Positions 1 through 8,016 of a stretch of 46,001 nucleotides of DNA are shown here, one piece after another (position 1 is the stretch's first letter; each line of letters opens with the position of its first letter). The stretch spans positions 1 through 46,001 of the forward strand of contig NZ_FOHW01000038.1 of assembly GCF_900111735.1 (NCBI RefSeq). The letters run 5' to 3'. The stretch is from Pseudomonas graminis (GTDB taxonomy: Bacteria; Pseudomonadota; Gammaproteobacteria; Pseudomonadales; Pseudomonadaceae). A program made the position numbers and the translations under genes. Under the pieces are notes generated by a model. The model saw nothing but the letters and a program-made list of their open reading frames with translations. It was not told where the DNA came from and ran no database searches.

Positions 1-170
1 CGAGCCGCATGGATGCGGCGAGAGCGCCGTCAGGACATGGATGTCCGTTCGGCGCGGGCCCACGGAGCGAGACCGGAGTGAAGGAACCCTGACGAAGGAA
101 GGGCCCAACCGAGAGCAGGCACTTTTGCTTACTTTTAGTGCTTTTTAAAAGTAAGTCGCCGAAGGCGAAA
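1..170. repeat. Intergenic repeat remnant with hairpin
   Basis: No convincing gene is visible at the left edge. The stretch resembles a dispersed intergenic element common in fluorescent pseudomonads, which carries a block of the form CTTTTG-TTACTTTT followed by its inverse; that identification is from memory. Directly visible is a perfect 10-bp inverted repeat, 128-137 with 146-155 (CTTACTTTTA / TAAAAGTAAG, 8-nt loop). It could act as a terminator for a gene left of the window. The open frame through it has no family resemblance or ribosome-binding site, so I treat it as non-coding. Confidence 0.5.
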
Positions 171-227
171 CAATCTGCCGTTAGGCAGAGCTGTGGCGAT
201 CTGCCACACCCCAATGAACGCGCCTTA

Positions 228-241
228 TTGACCTGGATCAA
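228..241 (+). promoter_or_regulatory. Anr/FNR-type box upstream of the cyd operon
   Basis: The sequence TTGAC-CTGG-ATCAA matches the Anr/Dnr/FNR consensus TTGAT-N4-ATCAA at 9 of 10 fixed positions. It ends 54 bases before the cydP start codon, a plausible activator position. Terminal bd-type oxidases of pseudomonads are commonly under Anr control, so context supports the motif. Binding is inferred, not shown. Confidence 0.65.
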
Positions 242-295
242 ACCCGTAGGAAGCGGCTGTAGGAAAAATACCCCGCACCCCGACGAGTCCTCAAC

Positions 296-493
296 ATGCC
301 CGGTCCCTTCGACTTCCTCAAACACCCCCTGGCCAAAGACATCAGTCTGATCCTCCTGATCAAACTCGTCCTGCTCATGGGCATCCGCAGCGTCTGGTTC
401 GACGCCCCGGTCGAAGTCAAGGACGACGGCGTGCGAGCCGGCCTGCATGTACTGGGCGCCCCACCCGCATCCTCTGAGAAAACCCCAAAATGA
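296..493 (+). CDS. cydP: Cytochrome bd putative small subunit CydP
   Basis: A 65-residue protein with one hydrophobic segment near residues 16-32 (DISLILLIKLVLLMGIRSVW) after a short N-terminal stretch beginning MPGPFDFLKHPLAKD. Size, topology and position directly before cydA match the small CydP proteins found in front of bd oxidase genes in Pseudomonas. The stop overlaps the cydA start (ATGA at 490-493), which implies translational coupling. It is probably an inner-membrane accessory subunit that helps assemble or stabilise the oxidase; its exact role is not established. The ribosome-binding site is weak, so a slightly different start cannot be excluded. Confidence 0.75.
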   Translation: MPGPFDFLKHPLAKDISLILLIKLVLLMGIRSVWFDAPVEVKDDGVRAGLHVLGAPPASSEKTPK

Positions 494-2082
494 TATCGGA
501 ATCAGTCGTCGACCTCTCCCGGCTGCAGTTCGCGATGACCGCGCTGTACCACTTCCTGTTCGTCCCGCTGACCCTCGGCATGGCCTTCCTGCTCGCCATC
601 ATGGAATCGGTCTACGTCATGACCGGCAAGCCAATCTACAAAGACATGACCCGGTTCTGGGGCAAGCTGTTCGGCATCAACTTCGCCCTCGGCGTCACCA
701 CCGGCCTGACCATGGAGTTCCAGTTCGGCACCAACTGGGCCTACTACAGCCACTACGTCGGCGACATCTTCGGCGCACCACTGGCCATCGAAGGCATGAT
801 GGCGTTCTTCCTCGAGTCGACCTTCATCGGCCTTTTCTTCTTCGGCTGGGACCGCCTGACCCGCGTCCAGCATTTGACCGTCACCTGGCTGGTGGCCCTC
901 GGCTCAAACCTGTCGGCGCTGTGGATCCTCATCGCCAACGGCTGGATGCAGAACCCGGTCGGCGCCGAGTTCAACTTCACCACCATGCGCATGGAACTCA
1001 CCAGCTTCAGCGACCTGCTGTTCAACCCCGTCGCTCAGGTCAAGTTCGTCCACACCGTGGCATCCGGCTACGTCACCGGCGCGATCTTCGTCCTGGCGAT
1101 CTCCAGTTGGTATTTGCTCAAAGGCCGCGACATCGCTTTCGCCCGGCGTTCGTTCGCCATCGCCTCGGCATTCGGCATGGCCTCGATCCTGTCGGTGATC
1201 GTGCTGGGTGACGAATCCGGCTACGAGATCGGCGACGTACAGAAGACCAAGCTGGCCGCCATCGAAGCCGAGTGGGAAACCGAACCGGCGCCGGCGGCGT
1301 TCACCTTGTTCGGTTTGCCCAATCAGGCCGAGCAGCGCACCGATTACGCGGTAAAGATTCCCTATGTGATGGGCATCATCGCCACCCGCTCGGTGGATAA
1401 GCAGGTCACCGGGATCAAAGACCTGGTCCGCGAACACGAAGGCCGCATTCGCAACGGCATGACCGCCTATGACTTGCTCGGCCAACTGCGCGGCGGCGAC
1501 AAGAGCGAGCAGACCCTCAACGCCTTTAATGCGGTGAAGAAGGACCTCGGCTACGGCCTGTTGCTGAAGAAGTACACCGACAAAGTCGTCGACGCCAACG
1601 AGCAGCAGATCAAACAGGCTGCGCTGGATTCGATCCCGCAGGTGGCGTCGATCTTCTGGACCTTCCGCGTGATGGTGCTCAGCGGGGTGCTCATGCTGCT
1701 GTTGTTCGCCTGTGCCTTTTGGGCGTCGGCGCGCAAGAACGAAACCCGCAAGCGCTGGCTGCTCAAGTGGGCGGTGTTCAGCCTGCCGCTGCCGTGGATT
1801 GCCACCCAAACCGGCTGGTGGGTCGCCGAGCACGGTCGTCAGCCCTGGTCCATCGGCGAAGTGCTGCCCGTGCACCTGTCGGCCTCGACCCTGTCGGCGG
1901 GGGACGTGATCGGTTCGATTGTGGCGCTGGTCGGCTTCTACACCGTCCTGCTGATCATCGAGATGTACCTGATGTTCAAGTTCGCAAGGCTCGGCCCGAG
2001 CAGCCTGCACACGGGCCGCTATCACTTCGAGCAAGGCGCCCACGGCAACGCTGCTGGCGCCAGACAACCGGCCCTGACCTGA
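490..2082 (+). CDS. cydA: Cytochrome bd ubiquinol oxidase subunit I (CydA)
   Basis: 530-residue polytopic inner-membrane subunit that oxidises quinol and reduces oxygen to water at the bd haem centre. It is very close to E. coli CydA throughout, with a constant offset of +2. Haem ligands are present: His21 (b595), His188 and Met395 (b558). The proton-path acids Glu101 and Glu109 are in the conserved GAPLAIEGMMAFFLEST region. The quinol-binding Q loop (GDESGYE...QKTKLAAIEAEWE, residues about 240-265, with Lys254 and Glu259) is followed by the long C-terminal Q-loop insertion seen in E. coli-type enzymes. This sets it apart from the shorter cyanide-insensitive CioA form also typical of Pseudomonas. 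It is coupled to cydP by ATGA and lies 10 bases before cydB. Confidence 0.97.
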   Translation: MISESVVDLSRLQFAMTALYHFLFVPLTLGMAFLLAIMESVYVMTGKPIYKDMTRFWGKLFGINFALGVTTGLTMEFQFGTNWAYYSHYVGDIFGAPLAIEGMMAFFLESTFIGLFFFGWDRLTRVQHLTVTWLVALGSNLSALWILIANGWMQNPVGAEFNFTTMRMELTSFSDLLFNPVAQVKFVHTVASGYVTGAIFVLAISSWYLLKGRDIAFARRSFAIASAFGMASILSVIVLGDESGYEIGDVQKTKLAAIEAEWETEPAPAAFTLFGLPNQAEQRTDYAVKIPYVMGIIATRSVDKQVTGIKDLVREHEGRIRNGMTAYDLLGQLRGGDKSEQTLNAFNAVKKDLGYGLLLKKYTDKVVDANEQQIKQAALDSIPQVASIFWTFRVMVLSGVLMLLLFACAFWASARKNETRKRWLLKWAVFSLPLPWIATQTGWWVAEHGRQPWSIGEVLPVHLSASTLSAGDVIGSIVALVGFYTVLLIIEMYLMFKFARLGPSSLHTGRYHFEQGAHGNAAGARQPALT

Positions 2083-2092
2083 GGAATTCACG

Positions 2093-3235
2093 ATGTTCGA
2101 TTACGAGACACTGAAAATGATCTGGTGGGTGCTGGTCGGCGTGTTGCTGATCGGCTTCGCCCTCACCGATGGCTTCGACCTGGGCGCAGCGATGCTGATG
2201 CCCTACGTCGGTCGCAGCGACACCGAGCGACGCGTGGTCATCAACACTATCGCTCCGCATTGGGACGGCAATCAGGTCTGGCTGATCACTGCGGGCGGCG
2301 CCCTGTTCGCGGCCTGGCCGCTGGTGTATGCCGCTGCGTTTTCCGGTTTGTACTGGGCGCTGCTGCTGGTGCTGTTTGCGCTGTTCGTACGCCCGGTGGG
2401 TTTCGACTACCGCAGCAAGCTGGAAAACACCCGCTGGCGGCAGAGCTGGGACTGGGGCCTTTTCGTCGGTGGCGTGGTGCCGTCGCTGGTCTTCGGCGTG
2501 GCGTTCGGCAACCTGTTGCTGGGCGTGCCGTTCCAGTTCGACGACACCCTGCGCTCCAGTTATCACGGCAACTTCTGGCAGCTGTTGAGCCCGTTTGGTC
2601 TGCTGGCCGGCGTGGTCAGCCTGAGCATGCTCGGCCTGCACGGCGGCAGCTGGCTGATGATGCGCACCGAGGGCGCGATTGCCCGACGCTCACGGCGTGC
2701 CGCCCAGTGGCTGTCGCTCGTGTTTTTGCTGTCGTTCATTGGCGCCGGCGTGTGGCTGTTGCTCGGTGGCATTCAGGGCCTGGCGATCACCTCAACCTTT
2801 GATGCGGGTGCTGCGCTGAACCCGCTGGCGAAAACCGTGACGGCCAGCAACCCTGGCTGGCTGGGGAATTATCAGCAGTACCCGCTGACCGTCATCGCGC
2901 CGCTGCTGGGGATTTTCGGTGGCTTGCTGGCATTGCTCGGCGCCAGCGCGGGGAAGGGCGGGACGTCGTTCCTCGGCAGCAGCCTGGCGATCGTCGGCGC
3001 GTTGTGCACGGCAGGTTTTGCGCTGTTCCCGTTCGTCATGCCGTCGAGCCTGGACCCGGCGTCGAGCCTGACCGTGTGGGACGCCGTGTCCAGCCATAAA
3101 ACCCTGATGATCATGCTGATCGCAGCGTCCATCTTCGTGCCGTTGATCCTCTGCTACACGCTTTGGTGCTACGCCAAGATGTGGGGCAAGGTCACCACCG
3201 CCCACATCGACCACAACCCCCACGGCCTGTACTGA
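2093..3235 (+). CDS. cydB: Cytochrome bd ubiquinol oxidase subunit II (CydB)
   Basis: 380-residue polytopic partner of CydA, almost the same length as E. coli CydB (379). The N terminus (MFDYETLKMIWWVLVGVLLIGFALTDGFDLG) carries the conserved GFxLTDGFDLG motif, followed by the NTIAPHWDGNQVWLI signature. About eight to nine membrane segments are apparent. It forms the heterodimer with CydA and contributes to structural support and proton access. A clear ribosome-binding site (GAGGAATT) lies in the 10-base gap after cydA. cydX follows after 25 bases, so all genes are probably on one message. Confidence 0.97.
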   Translation: MFDYETLKMIWWVLVGVLLIGFALTDGFDLGAAMLMPYVGRSDTERRVVINTIAPHWDGNQVWLITAGGALFAAWPLVYAAAFSGLYWALLLVLFALFVRPVGFDYRSKLENTRWRQSWDWGLFVGGVVPSLVFGVAFGNLLLGVPFQFDDTLRSSYHGNFWQLLSPFGLLAGVVSLSMLGLHGGSWLMMRTEGAIARRSRRAAQWLSLVFLLSFIGAGVWLLLGGIQGLAITSTFDAGAALNPLAKTVTASNPGWLGNYQQYPLTVIAPLLGIFGGLLALLGASAGKGGTSFLGSSLAIVGALCTAGFALFPFVMPSSLDPASSLTVWDAVSSHKTLMIMLIAASIFVPLILCYTLWCYAKMWGKVTTAHIDHNPHGLY

Positions 3236-3260
3236 CCCGCGTTTTAGAGGAGAGACAATC

Positions 3261-3377
3261 ATGTGGTATTTCGCCTGGATTCTCGGCGTGTTGCTGGCCT
3301 GCAGCTTTGGCATCATCAACGCGCTGTGGCTGGAGTCGTCCGACGCCGCCGCACTGGAGAGCGGCCGTGACCGCTGA
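3261..3377 (+). CDS. cydX: Cytochrome bd small subunit CydX
   Basis: A 38-residue single-span protein beginning MWYFAWILGVLLACSFGIIN, with the conserved W-YFAWILG and LE motif (ALWLE) of CydX/YbgT. CydX binds CydA, stabilises the haem centre and is needed for full oxidase activity in E. coli. A strong ribosome-binding site (AGAGGAGAGA) sits just upstream of the ATG. Its end overlaps the GTG start of ybgE by 11 bases. Confidence 0.95.
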   Translation: MWYFAWILGVLLACSFGIINALWLESSDAAALESGRDR

Positions 3378-3669
3378 AGCGCTGAACGCACCTTTCAGGC
3401 ACGCCGTCGGCCGGGCATTGTCCCTGTTGATGGCCGTGCCGCTGAGTCTGGTGCTGCTGATTCACCCCGCATCAATGCTCGACGCCAACGGCCATTATTC
3501 CCACAGTCTGCTGATGCTGATCATGTGGGGCGTGGCCGGGGGCTTCGTCCACGGCGTCGGTTTCGAGCCGCGGGCGATGGCCTGGCGGGTGATGTTTCAC
3601 CCGTTGCTGGCCTGGGCGCTGATGGCCGTGGGTTATGGAATGTGGCTGACGGCGCGTCAGTGGCTTTGA
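3367..3669 (+). CDS. ybgE: Cyd operon protein YbgE
   Basis: About 100 residues, with the best start at GTG 3367, which overlaps the end of cydX by 11 bases. Three hydrophobic segments are visible. The central signature W-G-V-A-G-G-F-V-H-G-V-G-F-E-P matches E. coli YbgE (WAVCAGVIHGVGFRP), and the protein sits in the same operon position. The role of YbgE is not settled; it is an inner-membrane cyd-operon protein of unknown function. Initiation probably depends on translation of cydX, since no independent ribosome-binding site is evident. Confidence 0.85.
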   Translation: MTAEALNAPFRHAVGRALSLLMAVPLSLVLLIHPASMLDANGHYSHSLLMLIMWGVAGGFVHGVGFEPRAMAWRVMFHPLLAWALMAVGYGMWLTARQWL

Positions 3670-3975
3670 GCCCTTTGTGAGGTAGAAGCAAACCTCGGCC
3701 GTCTCCCCCGGCCTGCTGTGCCCGATCAACGCAGCAATCGCGCGCAGCAGGCCGGGGGATATTTCTGAAGGGTGCCTATAGCTGGTTCTCAGCGCCGCGC
3801 GCCGGCAATGCAACACGGTTTCGCCCTCAGCATTTCATCCTGTGAAACAGTGGATTGCCGATTCTGGTCATTCCGCAATCTGGCGGTCAGGCCCACTATC
3901 GGTTTCACCAGCGCGGCCCTCCATTGCGGCACCGCCGCTCCGCGCTGAGTCGATCCACTAGCAGGAGCCACCCCC
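3670..3975 (+). other. Intergenic region with a perfect 14-bp inverted repeat
   Basis: This 306-base gap holds an exact 14-bp inverted repeat (3705-3718 CCCCCGGCCTGCTG with 3745-3758), extendable by a few pairs, with a loop of about 20 bases. It is 36 bases after ybgE and likely stops or stabilises the 3' end of the cyd message, though there is no T-tract. The rest up to the GST ribosome-binding site (GCAGGAG near 3961) shows nothing I recognise. Confidence 0.5.
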
Positions 3976-4599
3976 ATGACCGCCATCACGCTCTATCACT
4001 TCCCGCTGTCCGGCCACTCCCACCGCGCCGAGCTGATGTTGTCGCTGCTGGGCCTTGCGCCGGCCATTCAATTCGTTGACTTGGCCAAGGGCGAGCAGAC
4101 GACGCCGGAATTCCTCGCCATCAACGCCTTCGGCCAAGTGCCGGTGATCGACGACAACGGGGTCATCGTCGCTGATTCAACCGCGATCCTGGTGTACCTG
4201 GCGAAGAAGTACGACCCATCGGGCCGTTGGTTGCCAAATGATCCCGAGGGCGCCGCGCAAGTCCAGCGCTGGTTGTCTGCCGCCTCCGGCGCCATTTATC
4301 TGGGCCCGGCGCGGGCACGTCTGATCACCGTGTTCGGTGCCGGTTTCGATCCCCAGGATACGATCCAGCGTGCCCACGAAACGCTGCGGGTCATCGATCA
4401 GCACCTCAGCGGTCGTGAATTTCTTGCCGCCGATCACGCCACCATCGCCGATGTCGCCGCCTACAGCTACATCGCCCACGCACCTGAAGGCAACGTCTCG
4501 CTGGATGAATACGGCAACGTGCAGGCATGGCTGGCGCGCATCGAGAACCTGCCGGGTTTCACGCCAATGCCACGCACGGCAGCAGGCCTGGTCAAGTAA
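3976..4599 (+). CDS. Glutathione S-transferase family protein
   Basis: 207-residue soluble protein with the two-domain GST fold. The N-terminal thioredoxin-like domain (about 1-80) starts TAITLYHFPLSGHSHRAELML, with a likely catalytic Ser/His region at residues 12-16. It includes the cis-proline motif QVPVIDD and the glutathione-binding DSTAI segment (about residues 65-70). The all-helical C-terminal domain contains the usual DH-TIADVAAYSY motif. It would conjugate glutathione to electrophiles or act as a peroxidase/isomerase; the substrate is not predictable. It lies 39 bases before a large oxidoreductase on the same strand and may share its transcript, pointing to a stress or detoxification role. 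Confidence 0.88.
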   Translation: MTAITLYHFPLSGHSHRAELMLSLLGLAPAIQFVDLAKGEQTTPEFLAINAFGQVPVIDDNGVIVADSTAILVYLAKKYDPSGRWLPNDPEGAAQVQRWLSAASGAIYLGPARARLITVFGAGFDPQDTIQRAHETLRVIDQHLSGREFLAADHATIADVAAYSYIAHAPEGNVSLDEYGNVQAWLARIENLPGFTPMPRTAAGLVK

Positions 4600-4638
4600 T
4601 TCTCAGTAAGTTCTCAGTGATCCCAGGGAGTTCGCGCC

Positions 4639-6702
4639 ATGAACGAGATTCGTGTTGAAACGGCATCGCCATGGCATTCCGGCGAGCGCGCTCTGCAGGC
4701 CAACGTCGGCGTTGCAGAGCGCATGGAAACCTTGGGCAAGCGCGTGATTCGTGACTACATGCCCGATCAGCACCGCGAGTTCTACGAGCACCTGCCGTAC
4801 CTGATTCTCGGTGCCGTCGACAATGAAGGCTGGCCGTGGGCGACCCTGCTGGATGCCCAACCGGGGTTTATCCAGTCCCCTGACGCCAGGCGTCTGGACA
4901 TCAGCCGACGCCCCGATGCTGAAGACCCGGTCGGCGCCGGGGTTGCGCCGGGCGCGGCGGTGGGCATGCTTGGCATCGACCTGCACACCCGCCGTCGCAA
5001 TCGCCTCAACGGCCACATCAGCGAACTGTGGGAGAACGGTTTTTCCGTGAGCGTCGAACACGCGTTCGGCAATTGCCCGCAGTACATTCAACTGCGGGCG
5101 TTGAAACCGCTGCCGTCGCCGACGCAGCGGCCGGCCGCGCAACGCTTGTCTGCACTGGATGACGCCGCGATCGCCACCATTCGTGGCGCCGACACGTTCT
5201 TCGTCGCCAGCTATGTCGACCTTGAGGGCGCCCAGCCCCACCGTTCGGTGGACGTGTCCCACCGTGGCGGCCAGCCCGGATTCGTGCGGGTGGAGGGCGA
5301 TGTGCTGACCATTCCGGATTTCGCCGGCAATCTCTTTTTCAACACGCTGGGCAATTTTCAGCTCAATCCCAGAGCGGGTCTGCTGTTCGTTGATTTCCAG
5401 ACCGGCGAGCTGTTGCAGGTGGCGGGCACGGTCACGCTGATCCTCGACGGGCCGGAAATCGCGGCATTCCAGGGCGCCGAGCGGCTCTGGCAGGTGCGTG
5501 TGGAACAGGTGGTGCGTCGGCCGGCGGCGTTGCGCTCGCGCTGGGAATTCCAGGGGTGGTCGCCGAACAGCCTGATGACCGGCGACTGGCAGCAGACCGC
5601 CGTCCGTTTGCAGGCCGATGCCCTGCGCGATCAATGGCGGCCCATGCGGGTGACGCGGATCGAGGACGAAAGCGCCGGCATTCGTTCGTTCTATTTCGAG
5701 CCTGCCGACGGTGCCGGGTTGCCCGCGTTCAAGGCCGGTCAGCACCTGCCGCTGCGCGTGTCGCTCCCCCTGTCGCAGCAAAGTCATAAGCCGCCGCTGA
5801 TTCGTACCTACAGCCTGTCCAGCGCGCCGTCCGACGGATTCTTCCGCATCAGCGTCAAGCGCGACGGACAGGCCTCGGTGTACCTGCATGACCAGGTCAA
5901 GGTCGGCGATCTGCTCCAGGCGCGTTCTCCCCAAGGCAGTTTCGTGGTGGACCCGCAAGAGCGCCGGCCGTTGGTGCTGCTGGGTGCGGGCATCGGCGTC
6001 ACGCCCATGCTGTCGATGCTGCGAGAAGTCATCTACGAAGGCAAACGGGTGCGGGGAGGGCGGGCGACCTGGTTCATCCAGAGTGCACGTCGTCTGGCCG
6101 ACCTGGCGTTTCGCGAAGAAGTGGACACACTCATTGCAAAGGCTGGCGATCAGTTGACCGCGATCCGCGTGCTGAGCCAGCCGGAAACGTCGGCGCGTGT
6201 GGGTGAGGATTTCCACCTGACCGGCCGCATCGACCTTGATCTGCTCAAGGCACTGCTGCCGTTCAACGATTTTGATTTCTATGTGTGCGGGCCGGCCGCG
6301 TTTACCCAGGAAATCTACGACGGCCTGCGCGCCTTGCTGATTCGCGACGAGCGCATCCACGCCGAGACCTTCGGCCCGTCCAGTCTCAAGCGCCGCGGCG
6401 ATTCCCAAGTGATCGCGGTTGAGCAACCGCCTGCCGCCACCGAAGCGGTGCGGGTGGTGTTCGAACGCTCCGCCAAGGAAGCGCGCTGGCAGCCTACCGG
6501 TGGCAGTCTGCTGGAACTGGCCGAGAGCCGCGGGCTGAACCCGGAATTCAGCTGTCGCGGTGGATCCTGTGGCACCTGCAAGACCCGGCTCATCAGTGGC
6601 CAGGTGCATTACCCGGTCCCGCCCGCTGAAAGGCCGGCGTCGGACCACGTGCTGATCTGCTGCGCAGTCCCGGCTTCAGGGCCGTTGGTGCTCGATCTGT
6701 AA
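4639..6702 (+). CDS. PNPOx-like / FAD-NAD(P) reductase / 2Fe-2S fusion oxidoreductase
   Basis: 687-residue protein with three modules. Residues about 40-300 form a pyridoxamine-phosphate-oxidase-like flavin-binding split barrel, with FFVASYVD near 199. Residues about 330-560 are a ferredoxin-NADP reductase unit with the FAD motif RTYSLSS, the nucleotide-binding GAGIGVTPMLSML and the C-terminal YVCGPAAF. Residues about 600-687 are a plant-type [2Fe-2S] domain with Cys639, Cys644, Cys647 and Cys674 (CX4CX2CX26C). Electrons should pass from NAD(P)H via FAD to the iron-sulfur cluster and possibly to the N-terminal flavin or an external acceptor. The physiological substrate is unknown. GST precedes it and a 67-residue orphan follows, suggesting a small detoxification cluster. 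Confidence 0.88.
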   Translation: MNEIRVETASPWHSGERALQANVGVAERMETLGKRVIRDYMPDQHREFYEHLPYLILGAVDNEGWPWATLLDAQPGFIQSPDARRLDISRRPDAEDPVGAGVAPGAAVGMLGIDLHTRRRNRLNGHISELWENGFSVSVEHAFGNCPQYIQLRALKPLPSPTQRPAAQRLSALDDAAIATIRGADTFFVASYVDLEGAQPHRSVDVSHRGGQPGFVRVEGDVLTIPDFAGNLFFNTLGNFQLNPRAGLLFVDFQTGELLQVAGTVTLILDGPEIAAFQGAERLWQVRVEQVVRRPAALRSRWEFQGWSPNSLMTGDWQQTAVRLQADALRDQWRPMRVTRIEDESAGIRSFYFEPADGAGLPAFKAGQHLPLRVSLPLSQQSHKPPLIRTYSLSSAPSDGFFRISVKRDGQASVYLHDQVKVGDLLQARSPQGSFVVDPQERRPLVLLGAGIGVTPMLSMLREVIYEGKRVRGGRATWFIQSARRLADLAFREEVDTLIAKAGDQLTAIRVLSQPETSARVGEDFHLTGRIDLDLLKALLPFNDFDFYVCGPAAFTQEIYDGLRALLIRDERIHAETFGPSSLKRRGDSQVIAVEQPPAATEAVRVVFERSAKEARWQPTGGSLLELAESRGLNPEFSCRGGSCGTCKTRLISGQVHYPVPPAERPASDHVLICCAVPASGPLVLDL

Positions 6703-6731
6703 CCATCCATGTGTGTGCGGGAGAGACGGCG

Positions 6732-6935
6732 ATGAACCCATGGCCAGCGTTCGAGAACGATGAAACCCCGGTGCCGTATCAGGCCACCGAGCAGGAGATT
6801 TCCTGGCTGTTGCCGCAGTCGCTGGCATCTCTGGCCGGCGAACTGGCGGCGAACCACGAGCCCATCGACAACCCTGCGACCCTGCGGCTGTTCATGTGGG
6901 TGCGGTCGGTGTCGGGATTTGACCGGCCGCGATAA
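6732..6935 (+). CDS. Small hypothetical protein
   Basis: A 67-residue acidic, soluble protein starting MNPWPAFENDETPVPYQA and ending in SVSGFDRPR. The ATG is preceded by GGGAGAGACGGCG, an acceptable ribosome-binding site, and lies 29 bases after the oxidoreductase stop on the same strand. I recognise no domain. The sequence has normal Pseudomonas codon use and a helical LAGELAANHEPIDNPATLRLF segment, which favours a real gene. Its function may relate to the preceding oxidoreductase, but that is only by position. Confidence 0.6.
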   Translation: MNPWPAFENDETPVPYQATEQEISWLLPQSLASLAGELAANHEPIDNPATLRLFMWVRSVSGFDRPR

Positions 6936-7113
6936 TGGCAAAGGTGGGGCAAACAGGACGTTTGCGCCGGCAGCGGTTGAAATGAGGCTGCGTCTGGTCG
7001 GATGATGGGCGCCGGTTTGCTCACCCTTCGCAGCGGCTCAGCGGCAGCTCATCCCATCGGGATAAGCGCCATGATCCCTGCGGCGCTCGTTGCCCTTCAC
7101 AAGGACGTCCATC

Positions 7114-8016
7114 TTGATCACCCGCAGAAGTCTCATTGGCGCGTCGTTGCTGGCCGTGCCTGCGCTGTTCAGTCTTTCCTCACTGGCTGCCGAACGGCGT
7201 CCCGAGCCGTCTCCCGACCGCTTTTCCGACCGAGCCATCCAGCAGCAACTGGCCGACCTCGAATCTCGTCACGGCGGCCGGCTGGGTGTCGCCATTCTGG
7301 ACACGGCCAGCCAGCGCCTGATCAGCCATCGCGGCGATGAACGCTTTGCCCTGTGCAGCACCTTCAAATGCCTGGCCGCCGCCCATGTGCTGGCGCGGGT
7401 TGATCGAAAGCAGGAGGACCTGTCGCGGCGTATCGTCTATTCCGCCGAGCAACTGGTGGCGTATTCGCCGACCACCGAGCTGCATGTGGGCGGGCAGGGG
7501 CTGAGCGTCGGTTCCCTGTGCGAGGCGGCGATGACGCTGAGCGATAACACCGCAGCCAACCTGCTGCTCGACAGCATGGGCGGTCCCGAAGGGTTGACCG
7601 CCTGGTTGCGTTTGATCGGTGACACGCGAACCCGCCTGGACCGGCGTGAGCCCGATCTGAATGAAAACCGGCCGCAGGATCTGCGCGACACCACCACGCC
7701 CGTCGCCATGTTGCACACGTTGAACACCCTGGTGCTGGGTGACGAACTGACGCTGCCCTCGCGGGATCAGTTGACGGCGTGGCTGGTGAACAATCAGACC
7801 GGCGACAAGAAGCTGCGCGCCGGCGTCTCCGGCGGCTGGCGTGTAGGAGACAAGACCGGTTCGGGTTCCAACAACGCCACCAACGATGTCGCCGTAATCT
7901 GGCCCGGCGACAGGCCACCGATTTTGGTGACGGCCTATTACACCGGCTCAAAAGCCAGCGCTGATCAGATCAACGCAGTGATGGCCGACATCGGACGGCT
8001 TGCCGAAGCGGTGTGA
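7114..8016 (+). CDS. bla: Class A beta-lactamase
   Basis: Serine beta-lactamase that hydrolyses the beta-lactam ring in the periplasm. The preferred start is TTG 7114, 6 bases after AAGGACG, giving 300 residues with a twin-arginine-like leader (MITRRSLIGASLLAVPALF); a TTG at 7090 would add 8 residues. Active-site motifs are intact: Ser82-Thr-Phe-Lys85, Ser143-Asp-Asn145, Glu179-Pro-Asp-Leu-Asn183 (the Glu166/Asn170 pair of the standard numbering) and Lys247-Thr-Gly249. A Cys precedes the catalytic Ser, but the position matching Cys238 is Gly, so the disulfide of KPC/SME carbapenemases is absent. No AmpR-type regulator is adjacent. It is a typical resident chromosomal enzyme; the spectrum cannot be read from the sequence. 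Confidence 0.95.
   Translation: MITRRSLIGASLLAVPALFSLSSLAAERRPEPSPDRFSDRAIQQQLADLESRHGGRLGVAILDTASQRLISHRGDERFALCSTFKCLAAAHVLARVDRKQEDLSRRIVYSAEQLVAYSPTTELHVGGQGLSVGSLCEAAMTLSDNTAANLLLDSMGGPEGLTAWLRLIGDTRTRLDRREPDLNENRPQDLRDTTTPVAMLHTLNTLVLGDELTLPSRDQLTAWLVNNQTGDKKLRAGVSGGWRVGDKTGSGSNNATNDVAVIWPGDRPPILVTAYYTGSKASADQINAVMADIGRLAEAV

Noticed and set aside
83..110. A second GGAACC followed by 16 bases and CCAACC, resembling an hrp box
   Set aside because: The -10 part is CCAA instead of CCAC, and the motif lies within a repeat without an effector-like gene downstream.
138..350. An open frame of 70 residues at the left edge
   Set aside because: It lies in a repeat element, overlaps the Anr box and has no ribosome-binding site or recognisable family.
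904..2091. A long open frame antisense to cydA, and similar antisense frames over other genes such as 4603-6648 and 14761-16050
   Set aside because: They are shadows of strongly coding genes in GC-rich DNA, with His/Arg/Gln-rich translations and no domain signals.
7114..8016. A carbapenemase of the KPC/SME type
   Set aside because: The residue matching Cys238 is Gly, so the characteristic disulfide is missing; an ordinary class A enzyme is the safer call.
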